Shown: positions 1 through 5,209 of the stretch, in pieces
Layout of the letters: each line of letters opens with the position of its first letter
Numbering within the stretch: the first letter of the stretch is position 1
NCBI GenBank assembly: GCA_020721745.1
Contig: DYMC01000003.1
Span: 1 to 6,618 of the forward strand
Direction of reading: 5' to 3'
Source of the DNA: Lentisphaera sp.
Lineage (GTDB): Bacteria; Verrucomicrobiota; Lentisphaeria; Victivallales; GWF2-50-93
Length of the DNA: 6,618 nt
The notes under the pieces: model-generated
What the model was told of the DNA's origin: nothing
Databases searched by the model: none
Seen by the model: only the letters and a program-made list of their open reading frames with translations
Made by a program: the position numbers and the translations under genes

Positions 1-28
1 CAGCAATGACAGCAATAACTAGTTTATA

Positions 29-58
29 AAACAGCTGGATTTTGTCTAGCCGCTGTTT
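29..58. repeat. Imperfect inverted repeat in the leader
   Basis: AAACAGC (29-35) is the exact reverse complement of GCTGTTT (52-58). Allowing one bulged T at 36, GG 37-38 can also pair with CC 50-51, leaving an 11-base loop. The run of T after the stem is only three bases, so it is a poor intrinsic terminator. The proposed -35 box (42-47) falls in the loop, so an operator role is as likely as the 3' end of an upstream transcript. Seen by eye; function unknown. Confidence 0.3.
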
Positions 59-69
59 ACGGCTATATT
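42..69 (+). promoter_or_regulatory. Candidate sigma70-like promoter for the first gene
   Basis: TTGTCT (42-47, 4 of 6 to the -35 consensus) is followed after 16 bases by TATATT (64-69, 5 of 6 to the -10 consensus). Transcription would begin near 76, just ahead of the GGAG ribosome site at 81 and the proposed ATT start at 92, so spacing is consistent throughout. The 91 bases before the first gene hold no other convincing element. A phage late promoter or an archaeal host would make this reading wrong. Confidence 0.35.
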
Positions 70-80
70 AAGTGTCAAAC

Positions 81-94
81 GGAGAACTCTGATT
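81..94 (+). promoter_or_regulatory. Ribosome binding site that points to an ATT start
   Basis: GGAG at 81-84 is the only good Shine-Dalgarno match upstream of the first gene. It sits 7 bases before ATT 92-94, the normal spacing. The in-frame ATG at 125 is 40 bases away and is preceded only by GAAAGACAAAGAAAAGCC, which is purine-rich but lacks a GGAGG core. An in-frame CTG at 89 is the other possible initiator and would add one residue. Confidence 0.5.
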
Positions 95-328
95 CCAGCT
101 AGAACTGAAAGACAAAGAAAAGCCATGTCGTTCGCCCTGGCCATAAAGACCGGCAAAGTTTCTGGCCGGAAGGCCGGCAAAGCCGTCCGGAGGATGGCCG
201 CTGGCATGACAGAGCGGCAGCTGCGGGATTTTGCCGAGAAGAAGGCCTATATGCGCTCCCTGCAGAAGAAGGAGGACGACCTCGCGCTTGTCAGCTATCT
301 CAGGTATCTCGACAGAATAGGGGCGTGA
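92..328 (+). CDS. Small basic phage protein, MPA-x-x-x-QR-x-x-M family (DUF3008-like), probable ATT start
   Basis: This is a 78-aa, Lys/Arg-rich, soluble protein of unknown function. Read from ATT 92 it begins (M)PARTERQRKAM and continues through a basic stretch to GMTERQLRDFAEKKA. That pattern (MPA, a Ser/Thr, QR-x-x-M, then later MT/S-x-x-Q-L-R-x-F-A) is how I remember a small family common in phages and plasmids, including proteins labelled DUF3008. Starting at the first ATG (125) would remove the conserved N-terminus, leaving 67 aa. The first codons are A-rich (AGA, CAA, AAA), unlike the GC-rich body; that may keep the start unstructured. The C-terminal third is predicted helical. It is the first gene after a promoter-like site and is followed by a 57-base gap. 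The family match is from memory; no search was run. High confidence that it is a gene, moderate for the start. Confidence 0.72.
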   Translation: MPARTERQRKAMSFALAIKTGKVSGRKAGKAVRRMAAGMTERQLRDFAEKKAYMRSLQKKEDDLALVSYLRYLDRIGA

Positions 329-342
329 CGTGGCTGTACAAG

Positions 343-364
343 AAAGTTCAACGCGTTGAACTTT
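343..364. repeat. Perfect 22-bp palindrome between the first two genes
   Basis: The two 11-base halves, 343-353 and 354-364, are exact reverse complements; the central 18 bases are AGTTCAACGCGTTGAACT. It lies 14 bases after the first gene's stop and 21 bases before the ATG of the next gene. As DNA it looks like a site for a symmetric dimeric regulator. As RNA it would make a 9-bp AU-rich stem with a CGCG loop followed by a short U run, a weak terminator at best. It also covers a TTG (356) that is an alternative start of the next gene. Confidence 0.6.
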
Positions 365-385
365 TCAAACCAGGAAATTGACAAC

Positions 386-1690
386 ATGACGGATACCGAA
401 AAAAGCAGACTGGTTTCAGCGCTGGCGTATCTGACGGCCGGGGCTGGCACAGGGGCTTTGGCCGAGTATGCCATAAGGGGCAGGGTGACGCCAGCGGGTC
501 CTGTGATCGGAGGTTTTGCAGGCTTCGCGGCTCGGCCGGACGGTGTTCTGGGGTCTTTGAGGCGGAAGCTTTTTGGTGCGGCGCCAAAACCGCAGTACAC
601 AGCCCCGGGCCAGTCTGCCGTCCGCCATAGGAACCCCGGCGACAGGCAACCCACCGCTGACGAAGTTCTCGACAGCTATGCGTCGGCCACTGGTGTGGGC
701 AAGGAGACTATACAGAAAGCCATCGGCATGGGGTACGGCCGCAACGGAATGTCCGCGCTTGCTGCGTTTCTTGTCAACAACGTCAGGCCGAACACCGACA
801 GAGTTGAAAAGGAGAAGAGCAATCCGGATGACTCCGTTTTAAAGAGCACGGCTCTTGGCTGGGGGGCCCCCGCCGGCACAGTGATGGTCGGCAATCAGGT
901 ATTGAAGCATCTTGGCCAGGAGTCGTTGGGCAGGCTTGCGCTGATGGAGGCCGGCAAGACCGGATCTTTCCGGCTGGCTGCCGGCCAGACAGCGGCCAGG
1001 CTGGGTCTTACGGCGCCTCTTAAGACTGGTACGGGCGTCAGGCTTGGTGCTCCTGTCTGGTGGCTGGCCAGTGATATTATAGACACGGGGCGGGCTGCTG
1101 CGCGGCATATGGATCCTGTGAAGGACAAGGCCATCCTGGACGCCAGTATTAAAGCGATAGGCGACACATATGAGCGCACCGCGATGGCCGGCAGGGCTAT
1201 ACCCGCTGTAGATGCCGGCCCCTGGTCTGTCCTGGGGACGACGGTCGCCGGAGTGTTCTCTCCTGGCGAGAGCTTGGTGCAGGCTGCGGCGGCGGCTCCG
1301 TCCGCCGTCAAGTATGGCTTCAGCAGTTCGGTTCCCGAGCTGATGCAGCGGGCAGGCAACAAGCTTGACTTCACCGACGAGGGCTGGAAAAGGTATGCCA
1401 AGCTGAGGAAGAGTGGCATGAAGCCCGCGGACATAGCCCGCAGGCTCCGGTTGGAAGGTTCGCTGAAGGATGTCTATGTAAAAGGCCGGAACGAGGCCGA
1501 GGGCACTGTGGGTGTCCACCGGACCGGCGCGCCTGTGTTCTCCAGCGAGCAGCTGAAAGCCATCGCCGACAGCATCCAGGCTGGGCAGCCTGGCATTCCG
1601 AGGGGAAGGGCTCTGAGCGCGGCCTACAGCTATATGGTCGAAACAGGTCTTGCCGACCCTGGCTACAGAGACTCTGGATATCATTTCTGA
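386..1690 (+). CDS. Ala/Gly-rich putative virion protein with hydrophobic N-terminal hairpin and HTH-like segment
   Basis: I do not recognise this 434-aa protein. The ATG at 386 is chosen because AGGAA (372-376) lies 9 bases upstream; a TTG at 356 would add 10 residues but sits inside a palindrome. Residues 9-30 and 34-49 are hydrophobic and Gly/Ala-rich, separated by a short RGR turn, like a membrane-inserting hairpin or glycine-zipper pair. Further apolar stretches occur near 214-233 (with WW) and 280-308 (ending in an alanine run). Residues 338-363 (KLRKSGMKPADIARRLRL and following) resemble a helix-turn-helix: a Gly at the turn, then D-I-A-x-x-L. The last 60 residues are helical, then polar. 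Its position ahead of the portal and its composition suggest an internal or head-associated virion protein, possibly one that contacts membrane or DNA at infection; this is inference. The coding frame itself is solid. Confidence 0.8.
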   Translation: MTDTEKSRLVSALAYLTAGAGTGALAEYAIRGRVTPAGPVIGGFAGFAARPDGVLGSLRRKLFGAAPKPQYTAPGQSAVRHRNPGDRQPTADEVLDSYASATGVGKETIQKAIGMGYGRNGMSALAAFLVNNVRPNTDRVEKEKSNPDDSVLKSTALGWGAPAGTVMVGNQVLKHLGQESLGRLALMEAGKTGSFRLAAGQTAARLGLTAPLKTGTGVRLGAPVWWLASDIIDTGRAAARHMDPVKDKAILDASIKAIGDTYERTAMAGRAIPAVDAGPWSVLGTTVAGVFSPGESLVQAAAAAPSAVKYGFSSSVPELMQRAGNKLDFTDEGWKRYAKLRKSGMKPADIARRLRLEGSLKDVYVKGRNEAEGTVGVHRTGAPVFSSEQLKAIADSIQAGQPGIPRGRALSAAYSYMVETGLADPGYRDSGYHF

Positions 1691-1698
1691 TTCTGCGC

Positions 1699-1726
1699 TT
1701 GCATTGCCGGGCCTGTGGTGTATACT
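1699..1726 (+). promoter_or_regulatory. Candidate promoter for the kinase gene
   Basis: TTGCAT (1699-1704) and TATACT (1721-1726, 5 of 6 to the -10 consensus) are separated by 16 bases in the 61-base gap between the 434-aa gene and the kinase. The start of transcription would fall near 1733, giving a leader of about 20 bases that contains the ribosome site. The -35 box is weak (3 of 6). It would allow the kinase to be expressed separately from the upstream gene. Confidence 0.33.
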
Positions 1727-1736
1727 AATCATCCAT

Positions 1737-1745
1737 AAAGGAGGA
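1737..1745 (+). promoter_or_regulatory. Strong Shine-Dalgarno site fixing the kinase start
   Basis: AAAGGAGGA is the best ribosome site in the window and ends 6 bases before ATG 1752. The reading frame is open further upstream, to an ATG at 1650 inside the previous gene, but those 34 codons overlap that gene and precede the conserved fold. This site therefore decides the start. It depends on pairing with a CCUCC-bearing 16S rRNA tail, found in bacteria and many archaea. Confidence 0.75.
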
Positions 1746-1751
1746 CGGGCG

Positions 1752-2378
1752 ATGGACGCTGTAAAGATACCGATAGGGTTGGCTGGGCTCAACGCGGCCG
1801 GCGGCGCCCTGGGGGTTGGCAAGGATACTTTCGCTGATTATCTTATTGAGCTCTGCCCGGACATGTACGCCAGGTACAGCTTCGCCGAGCCTATACGCAG
1901 GATAGGCGAGGTGTTCGGGTTCACCAGGGAGCAGATGGCCGACAGGGCCATGAAGGAGCTCTGCGACGAATTCTGGGGCATCTCGCCGAGGCGTTTTCTG
2001 CAGATGGTGGGCACGGACATGTTCCGGAACGTATGGCGCAGCGACGTCTGGATCAAATGCGCCAGGAAGGCCGTGTGCGGCAATCCCGGCAGGCACACGG
2101 TGATAACCGACGTCAGATATGCCAACGAGATGAAGTTCATACAGGATATGGGCGGGTTGGTAGTAAGGCTGCGCCGGAATTCTGAGCCTTATGCGGATTC
2201 GTTCCACCATCCCAGCGAGTTCGAGCTGAACAGACTCATTGCCTCCGGCGCGCTCAGGCCTGATCTGGAGGTCGACAACAACGGTTCGATGCAGGATCTG
2301 AAGAGAAGGGCCTTTGATTTTCACCACAGGCTGCAGTCCTTTGGATTCAATAAATTAAACAAGGGTGGCGACATATGA
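1752..2378 (+). CDS. Deoxynucleoside monophosphate kinase (phage T4 gp1-like)
   Basis: This cytoplasmic P-loop enzyme moves a phosphate from ATP to dNMPs, making dNDPs for phage DNA synthesis. It has 208 aa, a usual size for phage versions. In order: strand IPIGLAG (6-12), Walker A ending in GVGKDT (21-26) with the Asp typical of this family, a Y-S-F-A-E-P-I motif (42-48), RRFLQMVGTDMFRN (80-93) followed by VW, the signature VITDVRYANE (117-126), GG-x-VVRLRR (134-142), and HHPSEFEL (152-159), matching the H-x-SE motif. Between GLAG and GVGKDT lie eight residues where two are usual, so the loop is lengthened; the GxxxxGK spacing itself can still be read from G18. Its stop overlaps the next gene's start as ATGA. 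Ile is ATA in 6 of 10 codons and Arg is AGG or AGA in 14 of 20. Finding it inside a structural block is unusual but seen in large phages. A family assignment of adenylate kinase is less likely because of KDT and TDVR-x-x-NE. Confidence 0.85.
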   Translation: MDAVKIPIGLAGLNAAGGALGVGKDTFADYLIELCPDMYARYSFAEPIRRIGEVFGFTREQMADRAMKELCDEFWGISPRRFLQMVGTDMFRNVWRSDVWIKCARKAVCGNPGRHTVITDVRYANEMKFIQDMGGLVVRLRRNSEPYADSFHHPSEFELNRLIASGALRPDLEVDNNGSMQDLKRRAFDFHHRLQSFGFNKLNKGGDI

Positions 2379-3118
2379 GCGAAAAAGGCAAAAAGCCGAT
2401 GTCTGGAGAGGCTGTTGTAAAGAACAATGTGACTTTGTACGACGAGACCGGCGTGCCGGGCAACGAGTACAAAATTTTTCCAAAAGGTGTTGTTGTCCCG
2501 CGCGCGACACCTACCGGAGGGGTGGAGGGCGGCGCTGATATAAAGGTTGTCAAACGGGTCCAGGAGTGGGATGCCGAGAAGAATATGTTTGTTGTCAAAG
2601 ACAAGTCTGAGGTCATTGTTCATGCCGCGGGGCAGGCTTCGCTGGAGCTGCCTGACGTCGTCGTGCCGCCGCCCGCCAAGTCCGTTGCCGAGACTGCCCA
2701 GGACGCTGCCCAGGATCCTGTCGAGGAGCTTCTGCCGTCGCCGGAGGGTTCCGGCACCGACGCCAGGCTGGACCGGCTGACTTCGGCAATAGAAAAACTG
2801 CTTAAGGACAAGACCGCCGCGGCCAGGGTCCCCCGGCCGGACGGTCGCGCAAGGACTCTTGTGAAGTATGAAGGCTATTTCGGCACTATAGAGGCGGCCT
2901 ACAAGAAGGTCATTGTCAATGCCAGCTGCGTCGCGCTGATCAGGGCCGCCGCCACCGACGACTTTTTCTATTCTCCGCCCAAGGACATGGAGAAGGACTT
3001 CAAGATCACCGTCAACATGCCGGGCGGCCCTCAGGAGATGATGGTGCTCAATCCGGGGCTGGAGTTCGACTATACAGATATAAGCGAGACGCTGCTGGTC
3101 TTGCTTCGTGTCAGCTGA
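2375..3118 (+). CDS. Hypothetical protein upstream of portal, two domains joined by Pro-rich linker
   Basis: This 247-aa protein is not recognised. The start overlaps the kinase stop by four bases (ATGA), implying coupled translation, with AAGGGTGG (2361-2368) upstream. Residues 1-85 are mostly short strands with many Val, Gly and Pro. Residues about 86-128 form a Pro/Ala/Asp/Glu-rich linker. Residues 129-147 (DARLDRLTSAIEKLLKDK) are a short amphipathic helix able to form a coiled coil. Residues 160-247 form a second compact domain with Y-F-G-T, a V-I-V-N-A strand, aromatic FFYSPP, and an L-L-V-L-L-R end. No signal peptide or membrane segment is visible. Its place directly before the zinc gene and portal suggests a head or connector accessory protein, but nothing in the sequence proves it. 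Confidence 0.8.
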   Translation: MSEKGKKPMSGEAVVKNNVTLYDETGVPGNEYKIFPKGVVVPRATPTGGVEGGADIKVVKRVQEWDAEKNMFVVKDKSEVIVHAAGQASLELPDVVVPPPAKSVAETAQDAAQDPVEELLPSPEGSGTDARLDRLTSAIEKLLKDKTAAARVPRPDGRARTLVKYEGYFGTIEAAYKKVIVNASCVALIRAAATDDFFYSPPKDMEKDFKITVNMPGGPQEMMVLNPGLEFDYTDISETLLVLLRVS

Positions 3119-3129
3119 CATGATATATT
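3101..3129 (+). promoter_or_regulatory. Candidate promoter with palindromic spacer before the zinc protein
   Basis: TTGCTT (3101-3106) is followed after 17 bases by TATATT (3124-3129, 5 of 6 to the -10 consensus). The spacer contains the perfect 12-bp palindrome TGTCAGCTGACA (3109-3120), which includes the stop codon of the upstream gene. Transcription would start around 3136, one base before ATG 3137, so the message would be nearly leaderless, which would account for the lack of any Shine-Dalgarno site there. The -35 match is only 3 of 6. Confidence 0.3.
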
Positions 3130-3136
3130 GTTGTCT

Positions 3137-3343
3137 ATGACTATGACCAAAACAAGTTCTGAACATATAGTGTGCTCCAGGTGCAGCAGGCCTGCCGTGG
3201 AGGGCAGCGATCCGCCTCTCTGCGAGAGGCACGCCTTGCTGGCCAAACAGAGCTCCGAGGACCGCGTCGGTATCAGGGATATTGCCGCGCTTGAGCGGCT
3301 TCATTCCGACAAAGAGGTGCGAACATGTACAGCGACAGTTTGA
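3137..3343 (+). CDS. Small C-C-C-H zinc-site protein
   Basis: The gene encodes 68 aa from ATG 3137; ATG 3143 (66 aa) and TTG 3128 (71 aa) are alternatives and none has a visible ribosome site. The core is C13-x2-C16-x12-C29-x2-H32 in the context CSRCSRPAVEGSDPPLCERH, four ligands suited to one structural zinc, in the manner of a small treble-clef or zinc-ribbon knuckle. A charged amphipathic helix follows (about 42-58, IRDIAALERLHSDKE). The last residues (VRTCTATV) are set by overlap with the portal start: 19 bases are shared in different frames. Small zinc knuckles may bind nucleic acid or protein; which applies here cannot be told. Tight overlap with the portal suggests they are expressed together. 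The conserved spacing of ligands argues that the frame is real. Confidence 0.68.
   Translation: MTMTKTSSEHIVCSRCSRPAVEGSDPPLCERHALLAKQSSEDRVGIRDIAALERLHSDKEVRTCTATV
3314..3319 (+). promoter_or_regulatory. Portal ribosome binding site inside the zinc gene
   Basis: GAGGTG ends 5 bases before the ATG at 3325, with the GAGG core 7 bases away, and lies within the coding sequence of the upstream zinc protein. Ribosomes finishing that gene at 3343 would pass over this site, so the two may be translationally linked. It supports ATG 3325 as the portal start; no upstream in-frame ATG competes. Confidence 0.6.
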
Positions 3344-5169
3344 CCAGGTGGGATAATACTTCGTCGCTAAACGACTTTGCCAATCCTTTCGCCACGTTTG
3401 CAAACAAGATCTATCCGCGAACGATATTTGATGTGTTCAGATGGGCCGAGTGGCTGTGGCTAAGGCACGGGACATATAGCCAGGCTATAAAAAAGAGCGT
3501 CAGATATTTTATAACCGGAGTGGAGCTGTACGGCGACGGGGTGGGCAAGGACACGCGTAAAAAATACGAGGAGTTCCTGCTTGACAAGTTCGATCTGCTG
3601 AGCCTGCTGGCCACTGTCGGCGACGACTATGTGTATTCAGGCAATTCGTTCACGTCGGTCCATATCCCCTTCATCCGGCAGCTGGCGTGCCCTGTATGCG
3701 GGCTGACCCGGCCGCTGTCGACGCTCAAGCCGGATTCCGACTGGTCCTTCAAGAACTATGAGTTCACCGGAACTTGTCCTGGCTGCAAGGCCAGGGACGT
3801 GGTGTTCAAGCGCGTTGACATCAGAAAGCCCAGGGATACAGAGCCACTGAAGGTGCTGCGGTGGGCCCCCCAGTCTATATCGATAGACTATTGCGCCATA
3901 ACCGGCGACTGCGAATATTATTACCAGGTGCCGCCCAGGGACCAGGACAAGATAAAGTCCGGCGATCCGCTGTATCTGGAGTCCGTGCCGTGGGAGTTTG
4001 TCGAGGCTGTGAAAGCCAACAGGCCGCTCAAGATGAACAAGGACACGTTTTTCCACGCCAGATGCCCCGCAGGGTCTGCTCTCGAGCCCAGACTACGGGG
4101 ATGGGGGCTGCCGCTGTTCATGTCCAATTTTTCGCAGGTGGTCATGCTGCAGATACTCGAGAGGTACAACGAGGCCATCGCCATGGACTATATTGTTCCG
4201 TTCAGGCTGCTGTCCCCTCCTGGGCAGACTGGCGGCTCGGATCCTATGCTTAGTCATAATGTCGGCAATTTCATGACTTCGGTGAGGCAGATGGTCAAGG
4301 AGCACAAGCTGGATCCGACCACGTGGCATACGGTCCCGTACCCGGTCCAGTACCAGTCGATCGGCGGCGAGGGGGCCAGCGCGGTGCCTGTCGAGTTGCT
4401 CAACTATGCTCTGGACCAGCTGTTGACAAGCATGGGGATACCCCAGGAGTTCTATAGGACCACGCTGGCTATACAGGGCGTCCCGATAGGGCTTAGGATG
4501 TTCGAGAAGACATGGACCCACCATGTGAGCGTTTTAAACAAATGGCTCAATTGGTTTCTTTCCCAGTGCAGCAAATTCATGGTCTGGGAGAAGGTGTACG
4601 GCAGACTGTCGCCCACCAGCCTGGTGGAGGACGACATGGGCAAGCAAGTGAAGCTGAATCTCGCCTCGGCCGGCGTGATATCCAAGCAGACCGCGCTGCA
4701 GTCTTTCGGAATAGACCATGACGCGGAGCAGGACAGGATGATCGAGGAGGAGAGCGCCATGCAGGAGAAGCTGCGGGAGCAGCAGGCAAAGGACGAGAAG
4801 ACGCAGATGCTTTCGGAGGCGTTCAAGCAGGGTATGATCCCGCCGCAGGCCTACAACCAGTCCAACGGGCTCGGCTTTATGTCTGCCCAGGGCGGCGCGC
4901 CGGCAGGGGCCCAGGGGGTGCCTCCTGCGCCGCCTCCAATAGATACCTCGGCCATGGGTACCAGTCCTTCTCTGGACGATCTGATGGCGCAGGCCCAGGA
5001 GATAGCTACGCAGCTGCTTACGGCTGATCCTGCGACGAGAAGGCGCGAGCTGACCAACATGAAGAAACAGAATCCGTCGCTGCATGCCCAGGTGAAGCAG
5101 CTGCTGGCGGACCGGGAGCAGCAGGCGGCGCAGTCGGGCATCCAGATGGCGCGAAGTGGACAAATGTAG
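3325..5169 (+). CDS. Phage portal protein with inserted zinc ribbon
   Basis: Portal proteins form the dodecameric ring at one head vertex through which DNA is packaged and ejected and to which the tail joins. This one is 614 aa, somewhat long (T4 gp20 is near 520). Residues 20-70 (NPFATFANKIYP, then WAEWLWLRHGTY and AIKKSVRYFITGVEL) and YSGNSF (104-109) match what I recall of portals in large myovirus-like phages. C122-x2-C125 and C151-x2-C154 make a zinc ribbon inserted in the wing region. GWGLPLF and MSNF follow near 258-271, then a long helical region with MGIPQEFY and GLRMFEKTW, the likely stem and clip part. Residues about 450-505 are charged helix (EEESAMQEKLREQQAKDEK); 513-552 are Gly/Ala/Pro-rich and flexible; 553-614 are helical with ADPATRRRELTNMKKQNPSLH. 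Ile is ATA in 15 of 25 codons. The family call rests on motif memory and gene size; no search was possible. A fused scaffolding or protease domain is not seen. Confidence 0.82.
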   Translation: MYSDSLTRWDNTSSLNDFANPFATFANKIYPRTIFDVFRWAEWLWLRHGTYSQAIKKSVRYFITGVELYGDGVGKDTRKKYEEFLLDKFDLLSLLATVGDDYVYSGNSFTSVHIPFIRQLACPVCGLTRPLSTLKPDSDWSFKNYEFTGTCPGCKARDVVFKRVDIRKPRDTEPLKVLRWAPQSISIDYCAITGDCEYYYQVPPRDQDKIKSGDPLYLESVPWEFVEAVKANRPLKMNKDTFFHARCPAGSALEPRLRGWGLPLFMSNFSQVVMLQILERYNEAIAMDYIVPFRLLSPPGQTGGSDPMLSHNVGNFMTSVRQMVKEHKLDPTTWHTVPYPVQYQSIGGEGASAVPVELLNYALDQLLTSMGIPQEFYRTTLAIQGVPIGLRMFEKTWTHHVSVLNKWLNWFLSQCSKFMVWEKVYGRLSPTSLVEDDMGKQVKLNLASAGVISKQTALQSFGIDHDAEQDRMIEEESAMQEKLREQQAKDEKTQMLSEAFKQGMIPPQAYNQSNGLGFMSAQGGAPAGAQGVPPAPPPIDTSAMGTSPSLDDLMAQAQEIATQLLTADPATRRRELTNMKKQNPSLHAQVKQLLADREQQAAQSGIQMARSGQM

Positions 5170-5178
5170 CCGCTTGAG

Positions 5179-5200
5179 ATATTGTAATTGAAAACAATAT
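5179..5200. repeat. 7-bp inverted repeat before the 337-aa gene
   Basis: ATATTGT (5179-5185) and ACAATAT (5194-5200) are exact reverse complements with an 8-base spacer, in the AT-rich 40-base gap after the portal. There is no U run after it, so it is not a normal terminator. TTGAGA (5174-5179) and CAATAT (5195-5200) could be a poor promoter with a 15-base spacer. It might be an operator or an RNA hairpin just before the start; the length is small enough for chance. Confidence 0.3.
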
Positions 5201-5209
5201 GGGTGTCTT

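Noticed and set aside
2..22. Possible C-terminal end of an upstream gene (frame ending in TAG at 20-22, with CAGCAAT twice at 1-7 and 10-16)
   Set aside because: All three frames hit a stop within the first 29 bases and only six codons are visible, so no gene can be supported. The direct repeat of 7 bases is too short to matter.
343..366. Palindrome as a rho-independent terminator
   Set aside because: The RNA stem would contain only three G-C pairs and is followed by just four U residues, too weak for efficient termination; a DNA-level dyad fits better.
691..711. ATGVGKET in the 434-aa protein as a P-loop
   Set aside because: The first Gly of GxxxxGK(S/T) is missing, no hydrophobic strand precedes it, and no Walker B motif follows.
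1650..1751. N-terminal extension of the kinase from ATG 1650
   Set aside because: The extra 34 residues overlap the 434-aa gene, and the AAAGGAGGA site before ATG 1752 marks the true start just ahead of the first strand of the fold.
839..1822. Minus-strand open frame opposite the 434-aa gene
   Set aside because: It spans an intergenic gap with promoter-like and ribosome-site signals for the + strand, and its translation is low-quality Pro/Arg/Ala-rich sequence.
2321..3403. Long minus-strand open frame opposite the kinase end, the 247-aa gene and the zinc gene
   Set aside because: It is antisense to genes with better evidence, has no ribosome site or recognisable domain, and its Cys/His/Arg-rich translation is typical of a shadow of GC-rich coding DNA.
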